Assembly (NCBI GenBank): GCA_964469905.1
Contig: CAYXZW010000003.1
Span: 62,001 to 126,000 of the forward strand
Direction of reading: 5' to 3'
Length of the DNA: 64,000 nt
Origin: MVRV01 sp964469905
Lineage (GTDB): Bacteria > Desulfobacterota > Syntrophia > Syntrophales > Smithellaceae
Both the position numbers and the translations under genes were made by a program. Below, in pieces: positions 8,920 through 18,971 of this stretch. Under the pieces are notes generated by a model, which had not been told where the DNA came from, made no database searches, and saw nothing but the letters and a program-made list of their open reading frames with translations. The number at the start of each line of letters is the position of its first letter. Position 1 is the first letter of the stretch.

Positions 8920-9261
8920 ATGGAACAGGCTGTCAGCGCACAGGGCATACCGCAGGTAAGGGAGGAAAAGAAGGCAGCGTCCGGCGGCATTAAGTATCCG
9001 ACTTTTATTGTAGTGTCTATTGTGTTGATGTTTGTCGCTCTGATCTACGTTGGTTCGCACATTCGCATGACGGAACTGGAATATAAAGTTACGGCGGAAT
9101 TGAGTACTAATGAACAACTGCTGGAAGAACAAAAAAAACTGAAGCTGGAATATGCGATGCTTAAGTCACCGCAGCGAATAGAAGGCATAGCAAGAAGCAG
9201 GTTGCTAATGTCGTATCCTGAAAGAGATCAAGTAATCGTCTTGAAAAATTCGGGAGAATAA
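8920..9261 (+). CDS. ftsL: Cell division protein FtsL
   Basis: This is a small bitopic membrane protein of about 113 residues: a cytoplasmic N-terminal arm, one transmembrane segment ('FIVVSIVLMFVALIYVG') and a periplasmic coiled coil rich in Leu/Glu/Lys. In the divisome FtsL pairs with FtsB and FtsQ and activates FtsWI. Sequence conservation is low, so the call rests on topology, size and the fixed position between rsmH and ftsI. ATG 8920 is chosen over an in-frame start 57 bp upstream inside rsmH. Confidence 0.85.
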   Translation: MEQAVSAQGIPQVREEKKAASGGIKYPTFIVVSIVLMFVALIYVGSHIRMTELEYKVTAELSTNEQLLEEQKKLKLEYAMLKSPQRIEGIARSRLLMSYPERDQVIVLKNSGE

Positions 9262-9262
9262 G

Positions 9263-11239
9263 ATGGCAGTCGAAACGAAAAAAAAGCTAAAGATCAGGAT
9301 TGTCAGTGTTCTGTTAATTTTTATGATATTATTTATTGCCCTGCTTTCCCGCGCTTTTCAGTTGCAGGTATTATCAGGTCAGAAACTTAAAACGATGGCA
9401 CAAAAACAACATACTACCACATTGCAGTTGCAACCGGAAAGAGGAGTGATTTACGACCGCAATGGTGAAAAGCTGGCCGCATCAATTATGGCCGATTCTG
9501 TATGTGCCGATCCCTCCAAAATCGCCGATCCGGTGCGAACATCACAGCAAATATCGGACATTCTCCACCTCGATAAAACAGCGGTCTTCAAGAAAATATC
9601 GGAGCCGAAAAACTTTTGCTGGCTGGCCAGAAGAATTTCTCCGGAGCAGGCAGCTCATGTGGAGGCGGCAAATATCGAGGGGATAGTTCTGGTTAAAGAG
9701 CCGAAACGTTTTTATCCGAATGGTGAACTGGCAGCGCATACGCTGGGGTTTGTCGGCGCCGATGCCACCGGCCTGGAGGGCCTGGAAAAAAAATATAACG
9801 ATGTCCTTAAGGGAAAGCCGGAAAAAATGGCCTGGGCGCGTGATGCGAAAGGCAAAAAATTGTTTTTACGTGTAGAAAAAAATGAGACGAAAAAAGATGA
9901 AGGTACTGATCTCGTTCTAACAATTGACAGCCGCATCCAATACCTCGTAGAAACTCATTTGAAGGATGCAGTTTTAAGCAAGGGAGCGAAAGGCGGCCTG
10001 GCGATCGTTATGGATCCCAAGACCGGGGAGATTCTGGCCCTGGCCAATGAAGGCAGATTCAATCCCAATAACGTTAACGGCTTGATTCCGGATAAATGGC
10101 GCAACCGTGCCGTTGTCGATTTTTATGATCCCGGTTCCACGTTTAAACCATTTCTGGTGGCGGCGGCTCTGGAAGAAAAAGCAGTTAAAGAAACAGATAG
10201 ATTTTATTGTGAGAACGGATCTTATGCTATAGCCGACCGAACTATCCATGAAGCGAACCGTCAGCGCCACGGAACATTGTCCGTACCGGATATATTAAAA
10301 TACTCCAGCAATATTGGTTCTGTAAAAATAGCCCAGAAGTTAGGCAAAGAAAAGTATGCCGATTATATTGAAAACTTTGGTTTTGGAGCGAAAACAGGGA
10401 TAGATCTGCCGGGCGAATCGACCGGAATGGTAAGGCCTGTGCAAAAATGGACAAAAGTTGATGCAGCAACAATTGCTTTTGGCCAGGGTATTTCAGTGAC
10501 AGCCATTCAATTAATTTCGGCGATGTCGGCAATTGCCAATGATGGTGTATTGATGAAGCCCTATATTGTACGCGGATTTGCCGATAAAAATAACCGTCTG
10601 GTCAAGATGTATACACCAACGGTAGTGCGGAAGGTTGTTTCTCCCGGTGTGGCAAAAAAAATAACCGGTATGCTGACGGAAGTTGTCGGGGCAGTTGACG
10701 GCACCGGTAAAAATGCCCGCATTGTCAATGTGGCTGTTGCCGGTAAAACGGGAACTTCGCAAAAATTTGACCATGTCCGTGGAGTCTATTCGTCGGAAAA
10801 AGTGCGGACGTCGTTTATTGGATTTTTCCCGGCCGATAATCCTCAGGTGACCATTTTGGTGACTTTGGATGAGCCGCAGCGCGACAAGTGGGGCGGGGTG
10901 GCTGCCGCACCGGTATTCAAAAATATCGGTGACCAGATATTAAATTGTTACAGGACAAATATCCGGGAAACACCGGTATTTGAGCAGCAAACAACAAACA
11001 GAGTGCAACTTGTTTCGGCTCAGCAGACTTTAGTACCCGGGAATGTTCCGCAAGCCGATGAGGCGGTTATGCCCGATTTTTCCAATATGACGATTAGGGA
11101 AGTGATGAAGAAAGCCAGGGAGCGATCGATAGAAGTAAGAATATCCGGTCACGGTTGGGCGGTAAGCCAGCATCCGCAAGCCGGTACGCCTCTTGGTGAA
11201 GAGCGTGTTTGTAATATCACATTTGAATTGAGTAACTGA
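9263..11239 (+). CDS. ftsI: Peptidoglycan transpeptidase FtsI (PBP3) with C-terminal PASTA domain
   Basis: This is the septal class B penicillin-binding protein that cross-links peptidoglycan together with FtsW. An N-terminal membrane anchor (about residues 11-30) is followed by the dimerisation domain ('PERGVIYDRNGEKLA') and the transpeptidase domain, with SxxK at S292 ('PGSTFKPF'), SSN at 348-350 and KTG at 495-497 ('AGKTGTSQKF'). A PASTA-like domain occupies about residues 590-655 ('MPDFSNMTIREVMKKA'). PASTA is absent from E. coli FtsI but common in delta-proteobacterial and Gram-positive homologues. It begins one base after ftsL ends. Confidence 0.95.
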   Translation: MAVETKKKLKIRIVSVLLIFMILFIALLSRAFQLQVLSGQKLKTMAQKQHTTTLQLQPERGVIYDRNGEKLAASIMADSVCADPSKIADPVRTSQQISDILHLDKTAVFKKISEPKNFCWLARRISPEQAAHVEAANIEGIVLVKEPKRFYPNGELAAHTLGFVGADATGLEGLEKKYNDVLKGKPEKMAWARDAKGKKLFLRVEKNETKKDEGTDLVLTIDSRIQYLVETHLKDAVLSKGAKGGLAIVMDPKTGEILALANEGRFNPNNVNGLIPDKWRNRAVVDFYDPGSTFKPFLVAAALEEKAVKETDRFYCENGSYAIADRTIHEANRQRHGTLSVPDILKYSSNIGSVKIAQKLGKEKYADYIENFGFGAKTGIDLPGESTGMVRPVQKWTKVDAATIAFGQGISVTAIQLISAMSAIANDGVLMKPYIVRGFADKNNRLVKMYTPTVVRKVVSPGVAKKITGMLTEVVGAVDGTGKNARIVNVAVAGKTGTSQKFDHVRGVYSSEKVRTSFIGFFPADNPQVTILVTLDEPQRDKWGGVAAAPVFKNIGDQILNCYRTNIRETPVFEQQTTNRVQLVSAQQTLVPGNVPQADEAVMPDFSNMTIREVMKKARERSIEVRISGHGWAVSQHPQAGTPLGEERVCNITFELSN

Positions 11240-11246
11240 GGTGGCA

Positions 11247-12767
11247 ATGAAACTGGGGCAATTGCTTGCCGGAATAGAAAGTTTGGATCTTAACGGAGGC
11301 ATTACGGAAGAAATATCCGCTGTTTGTTATTCGGCTGATCAGTGCCGGGAGGGATCTTTATTTGTTGCAATTACAGGATTAAAGCATGACGGCCATGATT
11401 TCATAGGAGAGGCTGTTTCCCGGGGTGCAAAATGTATTATCCACGAAAAAGATATCAAATTGCCCCACACACTGACTGCGGTTAAGGTTGCCAGCAGCCG
11501 GCGGGCTTTGGGAATTCTTTCCAAGAATTATTTTAGAAATCCGTCCGGGCAACTGGTTCTAATGGCGATTACCGGAACAAGCGGCAAGACGACTATAACT
11601 TATTTGCTGGAATCCATATTGAAAGTGGCCGGATTTAAATGCGGCGTCCTGGGTACAGTTAATTATCGCTTCAACGATAAGATAGAACCAGCACCGAATA
11701 CTACACCGGAATCCTATGAACTGCAGAAAATATTAAGGACTATGTCTGATGAAGGTATCACTCATGTTGCCGCGGAAGTGTCGTCTCATGCTGTGGATTT
11801 ACGGAGAATAGATGATTGTGACTTTGACCTGGGTATATTTACTAATCTCAGCCCCGAACATCTTGATTACCATGAAACGATGGAATCGTACTACCAGGCG
11901 AAGAAAAGATTCTTTGCGGAAGTGTTGCCTCAAAGCTCCAAAGAACATACGCGTAAAATGGTTATCAATGCCGACGATGAGTGGGGAAGAAGAATACTGG
12001 AGGAGGTAAATATTCCTGCACTGACTTACGGTTTGGACAAGGCATGTGATATTAAAGCGCAGAACTATGAATTTTCCCTTTCCGGGATTCGTGCCACGAT
12101 AGATTTGCAGGGCAGTATCATTTCTGTCGCCTCACCGCTTATCGGCAAGTTTAATCTTTATAATATTTTAGCTGCCGCCGGGGCCGCCGCAATTCTGAAA
12201 GTTCCTCCTGCGGTAATTAAAGAAGGAATTGAGAGCCTGTGCTGTGTTCCGGGGCGACTGGAAAAAGTTGATACGACTTCGGGCAGCTATGTATTTGTCG
12301 ATTACGCGCACAAGGCCGATGCTTTGGCTCAGGTGATGCAAAATTTGATACAGATCAAACAAAAGCGCATTATCACTGTTTTCGGTTGCGGAGGAAACAG
12401 AGACCGCGGCAAAAGGCCCCTGATGGGTGATACGGCAACGAGATACAGCGATTTCACCATTATAACATCTGATAATCCCCGCCTGGAGGAGCCTTTGACG
12501 ATTATCGACGAAATTGAGGCGGGTATAGATAAAGAGAAAATAAGGAAAGTGACTGCCGTAAGCCAGCAATTGGACAATAATGTTCATTGCTATACAATAA
12601 TTCCCGATCGGAAAAAGGCAATTGAAACAGCTATTGCTTTGGCCCGGACGGGAGATATTGTTCTCATTGCCGGCAAAGGGCATGAAGATTATCAGATCGT
12701 GGGCACAAAGAAGACGCCCTTTGATGACCGTATTGTTGCTGCTTATGCATTGAAGATGAAGGGTTAG
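11247..12767 (+). CDS. murE: UDP-MurNAc-tripeptide synthetase MurE (meso-DAP adding)
   Basis: MurE is a cytoplasmic ATP-dependent ligase that adds the third residue to UDP-MurNAc-L-Ala-D-Glu. The ATP loop 'TGTSGKTTITYLLE' and the Mur-ligase signature 'FTNLSPEHLDYHETMESY' are clear. The substrate motif 'DNPR' at residues 409-412 is the meso-diaminopimelate type; L-Lys enzymes have a different sequence here, so this organism should have DAP peptidoglycan. I chose ATG 11247, with GAGGTGG upstream, over GTG 11241. About 506 residues. Confidence 0.95.
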   Translation: MKLGQLLAGIESLDLNGGITEEISAVCYSADQCREGSLFVAITGLKHDGHDFIGEAVSRGAKCIIHEKDIKLPHTLTAVKVASSRRALGILSKNYFRNPSGQLVLMAITGTSGKTTITYLLESILKVAGFKCGVLGTVNYRFNDKIEPAPNTTPESYELQKILRTMSDEGITHVAAEVSSHAVDLRRIDDCDFDLGIFTNLSPEHLDYHETMESYYQAKKRFFAEVLPQSSKEHTRKMVINADDEWGRRILEEVNIPALTYGLDKACDIKAQNYEFSLSGIRATIDLQGSIISVASPLIGKFNLYNILAAAGAAAILKVPPAVIKEGIESLCCVPGRLEKVDTTSGSYVFVDYAHKADALAQVMQNLIQIKQKRIITVFGCGGNRDRGKRPLMGDTATRYSDFTIITSDNPRLEEPLTIIDEIEAGIDKEKIRKVTAVSQQLDNNVHCYTIIPDRKKAIETAIALARTGDIVLIAGKGHEDYQIVGTKKTPFDDRIVAAYALKMKG

Positions 12768-12775
12768 GATATTTT

Positions 12776-14248
12776 ATGGTCGGCAATTCACCAATTTATA
12801 CTGTCTCGCAGGTATTGCAAGCAACAGGCGGTGTCTTGCTTGCGGGGGAGTCGGAAAATTCGTTTTACGGAATTACGACTGATTCCCGTAAGGTGCAGGA
12901 GGGGAACTTGTTCGTTGCCCTGCAGGGAGAAAAGTATGACGGTCATGATTTTGTGGAACTCGCGCTGGAGCAGGGAGCAGCAGGTATTTTAGTGCAGACG
13001 GCAACGCAATTAAAGGTAATGCCGCAGGGGAAGAAAGTTTCTGTAATCAAGGTTTCCGATACATTGCAGGCACTGGGTGATCTGGCGCATAATTACCGGC
13101 AGCGCTTTTCCATTCCAGTGATTGGTTTAACCGGTTCTTCCGGGAAGACAACCACAAAGGAAATGATGGCGGCAATTATCGGCCGGCTGGAAAATACTTT
13201 GACGACAGAAGGCAATCTAAACAATCTGATCGGATTGCCGCAGACGATATTTCGTTTAACGAACGATCACAAATTCGCCATCCTGGAAATGGGCACAAAT
13301 ACAAGAGGTGAGATTAAAAGACTGACAAAGATTGCCGCCCCGGATCTCGGTTTGATTACCAATGTCGGTCCTGCGCATCTGGCCGGCTTCGGTTCTGTGG
13401 AGGTTGTCCGCGAGGAAAAAGGAGATTTGTTTTTTAATATGTCCACTGCAGGAACGGCAATAGTTAATCTGGATGATGAAGCCGTGCGCATTATTGCCGA
13501 AAGGTGGCAAGGTCGGCGCATTACTTTCGGCATGAGCTCTGATGCCGATGTTACTGCCAGGGACATAGAAAAAAACGGCGCCCGCGGTGTACGCTTCACG
13601 CTGGTAATCGGTGACCAGGCACAGAAAGTAGAAATGAAAATAGCCGGTATTCATCATGTTTATAATGCTCTGGCTGCCGCAGCAACAGCCTGGGCAGCGG
13701 GTATTGACGGAAAATCGATTGCTGAAGGCTTGGCTGCATTCCGGCCGGTTTCCGGACGCATGGAAATGATCAAGCTGCAGAACTGTGCTTATGTTATAGA
13801 TGATTCTTACAATGCCAATCCGGCATCCGTTCGCGAGGCCTTGATGACACTGAAGGATTTGAAGAAACATCACAGCGGGTATGTGTTTTTGGGTGATATG
13901 CTGGAGTTGGGGGCATCCGCAGACGAGATGCACCGTAAAATCGGTTTTTTGATGGCGACAATAGGTGTAAATGCTGTCTTTTTAAAAGGTGATTTTTCCG
14001 CAATCACGGCGGCCGGGGCGAGGGAAGGCGGTATGCTGCCGCAGAATATTTTCTTTCTGTCTCCGGAAGAAGACGGCATGCAGTTTTTGAAAAAGAATTT
14101 AAAAAAGGGTGATTGGATCTTAGTGAAAGGTTCACGTCGCCTGAAGATGGAAAGAATTGCAGTTCAAATATGCGATTTATTCGGCAAAGCTGAGGTCGGA
14201 GTAAAGAGCAGCTCGTTATCGAATGTGTCGGGAGGTAATGAAAATTGA
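12776..14248 (+). CDS. murF: UDP-MurNAc-pentapeptide synthetase MurF
   Basis: MurF ligates D-Ala-D-Ala to the UDP-MurNAc tripeptide, the last cytoplasmic step of precursor synthesis. The N-terminal domain resembles MurE ('TDSRKVQEGNLFVALQGEKYDGHDF'-type region, residues about 35-60). The ATP loop is 'GLTGSSGKTTTKEMMAAI', followed by 'TEGNLNNLIGLP', a MurF hallmark, and 'DDSYNANPASVREAL' in the C-terminal domain. At 490 residues it is slightly longer than the E. coli protein. Its stop overlaps the mraY start region. Confidence 0.96.
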   Translation: MVGNSPIYTVSQVLQATGGVLLAGESENSFYGITTDSRKVQEGNLFVALQGEKYDGHDFVELALEQGAAGILVQTATQLKVMPQGKKVSVIKVSDTLQALGDLAHNYRQRFSIPVIGLTGSSGKTTTKEMMAAIIGRLENTLTTEGNLNNLIGLPQTIFRLTNDHKFAILEMGTNTRGEIKRLTKIAAPDLGLITNVGPAHLAGFGSVEVVREEKGDLFFNMSTAGTAIVNLDDEAVRIIAERWQGRRITFGMSSDADVTARDIEKNGARGVRFTLVIGDQAQKVEMKIAGIHHVYNALAAAATAWAAGIDGKSIAEGLAAFRPVSGRMEMIKLQNCAYVIDDSYNANPASVREALMTLKDLKKHHSGYVFLGDMLELGASADEMHRKIGFLMATIGVNAVFLKGDFSAITAAGAREGGMLPQNIFFLSPEEDGMQFLKKNLKKGDWILVKGSRRLKMERIAVQICDLFGKAEVGVKSSSLSNVSGGNEN

Positions 14249-15324
14249 TTTACCATTTATTGTATCCCTTACATACGACATTTTCATCGTTTAACGTTTT
14301 TCGCTATATTACTTTCCGGACGATTTATGCAACCATTACGGCTTTGGTAATATGCTTCGTTATAGGTCCCTGGCTTATCCGGAAATTGCAGAGCATGCAG
14401 ATCGGTCAGCAGATCAGAGAAGATGGCCCACAAAGCCATCTGGTAAAAAAAGGCACTCCCACAATGGGCGGGGTATTGATAATTTTTTCTGTTGTAGTTT
14501 CGACATTGCTCTGGACTAATCTTACCGTAGATTATGTCTGGTTGGTATTGCTGGTGACGGTGGGATTCGGTCTGATTGGATTTGTCGATGATTATAGTAA
14601 ACTTATTGGAAAAAACTCCAAGGGGCTGTCCGGAAAAACAAGGCTTGCCGCAGAAATATTCATTGCTCTGTTCGTGAGCATCATTCTTTATCTGAAACCT
14701 GGCTTCAATTCACAGGTCACCATCCCGTTTTTTAAAACGGTTCTACCCAATCTCGGCTGGGGTTACATTCTGCTGTCCACGTTTATCATTGTGGGTGCGG
14801 CCAATGCGGTGAATCTCACCGATGGATTGGATGGTCTGGCCATCGGCCCGGCGACAATCTGCTTTGCTACTTATGTAATGTTTGCCTATTTTGCCGGTAA
14901 CGTGAAAGTAGCAACGTATCTGCAAATTCCTTACGTTGCCGGCGCCGGAGAGTTGGCGGTGTTTTGCGGGGCAATGGTTGGTGCCTCTTTAGGTTTTCTC
15001 TGGTTTAATTCTTACCCCGCGGAAGTATTTATGGGAGATGTCGGCTCGCTATCATTAGGTGGTGCATTAGGGATGATGGCAGTTATTACCAAGCAGGAAA
15101 TTCTGCTGGTTATTGTCGGCGGAATTTTTGTGATTGAAACATTTTCCGTCATCTTTCAAGTTGGCTATTTCAAGATGACACACGGGAAGCGAATTTTCCG
15201 TATGGCGCCGTTGCATCATCATTTTGAATTGAAAGGCTGGGCGGAACCGAAAGTAATTGTGCGTTTTTGGGTAATTTCTATTCTGCTGGCCTTAATGGCG
15301 ATAAGTACATTGAAGCTACGTTAG
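14245..15324 (+). CDS. mraY: Phospho-MurNAc-pentapeptide transferase MraY
   Basis: MraY is an integral membrane enzyme that transfers phospho-MurNAc-pentapeptide onto undecaprenyl phosphate to make lipid I. About ten transmembrane segments are evident. Conserved loops are 'KKGTPTMGGVLI', 'GFVDDYSKLIGKNSKGL' (catalytic Asp pair), 'NLTDGLDGLAIGP', and near the C-terminus 'APLHHHFELKGW'. The start is TTG 14245, nine bases after GGAGG; the nearby ATG at 14238 is in another frame. The 4-bp overlap with murF suggests translational coupling. Confidence 0.97.
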   Translation: MIYHLLYPLHTTFSSFNVFRYITFRTIYATITALVICFVIGPWLIRKLQSMQIGQQIREDGPQSHLVKKGTPTMGGVLIIFSVVVSTLLWTNLTVDYVWLVLLVTVGFGLIGFVDDYSKLIGKNSKGLSGKTRLAAEIFIALFVSIILYLKPGFNSQVTIPFFKTVLPNLGWGYILLSTFIIVGAANAVNLTDGLDGLAIGPATICFATYVMFAYFAGNVKVATYLQIPYVAGAGELAVFCGAMVGASLGFLWFNSYPAEVFMGDVGSLSLGGALGMMAVITKQEILLVIVGGIFVIETFSVIFQVGYFKMTHGKRIFRMAPLHHHFELKGWAEPKVIVRFWVISILLALMAISTLKLR

Positions 15325-15331
15325 GGTAAAT

Positions 15332-16675
15332 ATGAATTTTAAAGATAAAAAAATTGTTATTATCGGCATGGGCAAAACAGGAATTGCCACCGCCGTATTT
15401 TTAGGTGCTCAGGGCGCCCTGGTTGTGGTCACCGATGAAAAACCGATCCATCTGTGGGATAAGCAGTATGAGTATATCGCCAATGAAAAATGGCTGAAAA
15501 ACGGAGAATATAATGCCGGTATTTTGAGTGGGGCGGACATGGTTGTCCCGTCACCGGGGATTCCTCCTTATAATGAAATTCTTGTTGCAGCTGTCCTGGC
15601 AAACATTCCGGTTGTCAGTGAAATTGAACTGGCCTGTTGGTATTTGAAGAAACCGATGATTGCGGTTACCGGTACCAACGGAAAAACGACAACGGTAAGC
15701 CTGCTGGGAGAAATCCTTAAAAGAGCAGGGAGGCGTGTATTTGTCGGCGGCAACATCGGCAATCCTTTGATTGGATACGCCGGAACATTGCAGGAAGATG
15801 ATTTTATTGTTGCTGAAATCAGCAGTTTCCAGATGCAGTGGATGGATAAGTTCCGGCCTTTTGTATCGATCCTCCTGAATGTAACCTGTGATCACATAGA
15901 TTATCACGGTTCTTTTGACGAATACCGCCGCATCAAGGCCAGAATATTTGCCAATCAGTGCCAATCTGATTTTGCTATTCTCAATGCCGAAGACGAGTCC
16001 ACAGAGTCCATCACTTCCGGCATTCAGGCGAAGGTTGCCTTGTTCAGCTCAGTAAAAGAAATACGACAGGGGATATATTTGAAGGATGATGTTCTTGTTT
16101 TTAAAATGTTCGACGGCAGCCAGGAACAATATCCGCTGAGCATGATTAATATTCCCGGTTTGCATAATGTGGAAAATGTAATGGCCGCTGTCATGGCTGC
16201 TCGTTTCTGCGGCTGCAGCAGGTCCGACATAATAGCGGCCATAAATGATTTCCGGGGCTTGCCGCACCGGATTGAATACGCCGGCGAGAAAAAGGGCGTT
16301 CGATTTTATGATGATTCCAAAGGAACGAACGTCGGTTCTGTTGTGCGTGCACTCGATACGTTTCCCGGTCCGGTTATCCTGCTTTTAGGCGGGCGGGATA
16401 AAGATGGTGATTTTGATACTCTTCAGCCGCTATTAAAGAAGAAAGCCAAAAAAGTTGTATTGTTTGGCGAAGCACGTGACCGCATTGAATCTATGATTGG
16501 CGGGAGTGTAGCAATGGAGAAAAGGCAGACATTGCGGGAAGCAATCGAAAGCGCTTATGCCGACTCAACAGCTGGCGATGTGATATTGCTTTCCCCCGGT
16601 TGCGCCAGTTTTGATGAATTTCAAAATTATAAAGAACGGGGCAAGCATTTTAAAGAAGTGGTCAGGAATCTGTAA
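15332..16675 (+). CDS. murD: UDP-MurNAc-L-alanine:D-glutamate ligase MurD
   Basis: MurD adds D-glutamate to UDP-MurNAc-L-alanine in the cytoplasm. The N-terminal Rossmann-like domain shows 'VIIGMGKTGIATAVFL' and 'VVPSPGIPPYNEI', and the ATP site is 'AVTGTNGKTTTVSLLGEI'. 'NVTCDHIDYHGSFDEYRRIK' and 'YDDSKGTNVGSVVRAL' are Mur-ligase signatures, and the C-terminal 'LSPGCASFDEFQNYKERG' is MurD-specific. At 447 residues it is full length. It abuts ftsW, whose ATG follows the stop codon directly. Confidence 0.97.
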   Translation: MNFKDKKIVIIGMGKTGIATAVFLGAQGALVVVTDEKPIHLWDKQYEYIANEKWLKNGEYNAGILSGADMVVPSPGIPPYNEILVAAVLANIPVVSEIELACWYLKKPMIAVTGTNGKTTTVSLLGEILKRAGRRVFVGGNIGNPLIGYAGTLQEDDFIVAEISSFQMQWMDKFRPFVSILLNVTCDHIDYHGSFDEYRRIKARIFANQCQSDFAILNAEDESTESITSGIQAKVALFSSVKEIRQGIYLKDDVLVFKMFDGSQEQYPLSMINIPGLHNVENVMAAVMAARFCGCSRSDIIAAINDFRGLPHRIEYAGEKKGVRFYDDSKGTNVGSVVRALDTFPGPVILLLGGRDKDGDFDTLQPLLKKKAKKVVLFGEARDRIESMIGGSVAMEKRQTLREAIESAYADSTAGDVILLSPGCASFDEFQNYKERGKHFKEVVRNL

Positions 16676-17785
16676 ATGGATGCTATCTTAAAGAAAGAAG
16701 ATAAATCGCCGGATATCATTTTGCTTATGGTCACATTAATATTGGTGACTGTGGGTACAGCGATGATCTATTCATCCAGTTCTATTATTGCCTTGGAACG
16801 TTTTAAAGACGGTCTGTACTTTTTGAAGAAGCAAATGCTATTTGTTTGTCTGGGCCTTATTGCCATGGTGCTGATGAGCAAGATTTCCTATGAGTCGTTA
16901 AAGAAAATTGCTTATCCCGGAATAATTGTATCTTTGGTTTTACTCGTTCTGGTTTTGATTCCGCATGTTGGTCTCAAGCGCGGCGGTGCAACGCGCTGGT
17001 TGAATCTTGGTTTTTTTTCTTTTCAGGTCACAGAAATGGTTAAAATAGCGATGGTTATATTTCTTGCTCATATGCTGACCCGTAAAGTTCATCAACTGCA
17101 GATATTTACCCGGGGTGTTCTGGTGCCCCTGTCAATCACTGCGGTAATTATTGTGCCAATATTATTGGAACCTGATTTCGGTACAGCGGTAATCATAGTG
17201 GCCATAATGTTCTTAATGATGACTCTGGCCGGTTCCCGGATGAAGCATTTGTTAATTTTAGCTGCAGCTTTTATTCCCATTGGCATTGCGCTTATCTGGC
17301 ATAAAGGATACAGAATGGCGCGCCTCACTGCTTTTTTGGATCCCTGGAAGGATGCAGACAATACCGGCTTTCAAATAATTCAATCCCTCTTGTCGTTTGG
17401 GTCGGGTGGAACATTCGGTGTGGGAATTGGCGACGGCATGCAGAAACTATTTTACCTGCCGGAACCTCACACCGATTTTATTTTGTCGATTATCGCCGAA
17501 GAGAGTGGTTTTGTCGGTGTAACAATTGTGATTGTCATGTTTATGATTTTTGTTTTGCGGGGATTTATGATTTCACTGAAAGCACCTGATCTTTTCGGTA
17601 CGCTTCTGGCGGCGGGGTTGACAATGGTAATCGCCCTGCCAGCATTTATTAATATTGCCGGTGTCATGGGTATTATTCCGCTCAAAGGACTTGCTCTGCC
17701 TTTTCTGAGCTACGGAGGAACATCATTTATTATGAGTATGACAGCGGTAGGAATTTTATTGAATATATCGACCCAGAATGTATGA
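16676..17785 (+). CDS. ftsW: Peptidoglycan glycosyltransferase FtsW (SEDS)
   Basis: FtsW is a polytopic SEDS-family polymerase that builds septal glycan with FtsI. The protein has about ten hydrophobic segments. Signature stretches are 'KRGGATRWLNLGFFSFQ', 'LLEPDFGTAVII', 'LPEPHTDFILSIIAEESGF' and 'PLKGLALPFLSYGGTSF'. At 369 residues the length is typical. The ATG follows the murD stop without spacer. RodA is the alternative SEDS protein, but placement between murD and murG identifies FtsW. Confidence 0.95.
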   Translation: MDAILKKEDKSPDIILLMVTLILVTVGTAMIYSSSSIIALERFKDGLYFLKKQMLFVCLGLIAMVLMSKISYESLKKIAYPGIIVSLVLLVLVLIPHVGLKRGGATRWLNLGFFSFQVTEMVKIAMVIFLAHMLTRKVHQLQIFTRGVLVPLSITAVIIVPILLEPDFGTAVIIVAIMFLMMTLAGSRMKHLLILAAAFIPIGIALIWHKGYRMARLTAFLDPWKDADNTGFQIIQSLLSFGSGGTFGVGIGDGMQKLFYLPEPHTDFILSIIAEESGFVGVTIVIVMFMIFVLRGFMISLKAPDLFGTLLAAGLTMVIALPAFINIAGVMGIIPLKGLALPFLSYGGTSFIMSMTAVGILLNISTQNV

Positions 17786-17843
17786 GTGAAGCAATAAACG
17801 GAGAAATTGTTTTGATCATATCCTGCATGCTCGGGAGAGGCAC

Positions 17844-18929
17844 ATGCGCATTGTAATCGCAGGAGGAGGAACAGGCGGGCATCTATTCCCCGGCATTGCC
17901 ATCGCCGAGGAATTTATTAAAAGAAACAAGCAAACAGAAGTTCTTTTCATCGGAACAAAAAGGGGCATTGAAAGTAAGTTGTTAAGTGGTGCAGGTTACA
18001 AGCTGTGTACGATTGATATCGAAGGAATTAAGGGACGGGGAGTGAAGGCTTTGCTAAAAGGTGTTTATTCGATTCCGCAAAGTATGTGGCAGTCACGGCG
18101 GATACTGAAAGAGTATCGTCCTCAGGTGGTTATTGGTGTGGGAGGATATGCTTCCGGTCCGGCAGTCCTGGCTGCATATTTTATGGGGATACCTACTGCG
18201 ATTGCCGAACAAAATTCCGTGCCCGGTATCACTAACAGAATATTAGGAAAGTTTGTCGATAAAATATTTGTCACTTATGAACAGACGATAAAGTCGTTTT
18301 CCAGCTCCAAGGTGTTGCTTAGCGGTAATCCGGTGCGAGCGGCATTTACCGGCGTGCGCAGTCGGCCAAAATCGATAAAAGACTTCCGTCAGTTGCTGGT
18401 CTTTGGCGGTTCTCAGGGAGCCAAGGCGATAAACAAAAGTGTAGTTGAAATGCTGCCTCAACTGCAGAGAATGAAAAATAAAGTACGCATATTGCACCAG
18501 ACCGGAGCTCAGGAAGTGGAATCAATCCGTGATGCTTACAGCCGTAATGGAATTGAGGCCGATGTCACCGCGTTTATTGTCGATATGGCCGAAGCATACC
18601 GGGAGTCTGATTTGATCATTTGCCGGGCCGGGGCAACATCATTGGCGGAGATTACTGCAGCAGGGAAAGCACCAATATTAATTCCCTTTCCCTGGGCAAC
18701 CAATGATCATCAGACAAAAAATGCCGAGGAGCTGGCGGATAAAGGTGCGGCAATTATGATTAATGAGCAAGATCTCAGTGGCAGCAAACTGTTTGAAGTA
18801 GTTGCAGGTCTGCTGAGTGACCCTGGGAAATTGCAAAGGATGGAAGAAAACTCGGCAAGAATAGGCAATGTCAATGCGGCGGCCAACATTGTTGATTCCT
18901 GCCTTAAATTGATGGCGCTGAAGAATTAG
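17844..18929 (+). CDS. murG: Undecaprenyl-PP-MurNAc-pentapeptide GlcNAc transferase MurG
   Basis: MurG is a peripheral inner-membrane GT28 glycosyltransferase that converts lipid I to lipid II. The N-terminal G-loop 'AGGGTGGHLFPGIAIAEE', the second loop 'VIGVGGYASGPAVLAA', 'AIAEQNSVPGITNRIL' and the C-domain UDP-GlcNAc motif 'ICRAGATSLAEITAAGK' are all present. 'FPWATNDHQTKNAEEL' completes the donor site. 361 residues is normal. GGGAGAGG precedes ATG 17844. Confidence 0.97.
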   Translation: MRIVIAGGGTGGHLFPGIAIAEEFIKRNKQTEVLFIGTKRGIESKLLSGAGYKLCTIDIEGIKGRGVKALLKGVYSIPQSMWQSRRILKEYRPQVVIGVGGYASGPAVLAAYFMGIPTAIAEQNSVPGITNRILGKFVDKIFVTYEQTIKSFSSSKVLLSGNPVRAAFTGVRSRPKSIKDFRQLLVFGGSQGAKAINKSVVEMLPQLQRMKNKVRILHQTGAQEVESIRDAYSRNGIEADVTAFIVDMAEAYRESDLIICRAGATSLAEITAAGKAPILIPFPWATNDHQTKNAEELADKGAAIMINEQDLSGSKLFEVVAGLLSDPGKLQRMEENSARIGNVNAAANIVDSCLKLMALKN

Positions 18930-18971
18930 AGATGAAATATCAGATAAAACGAGAAGAGGAATAATCGATAA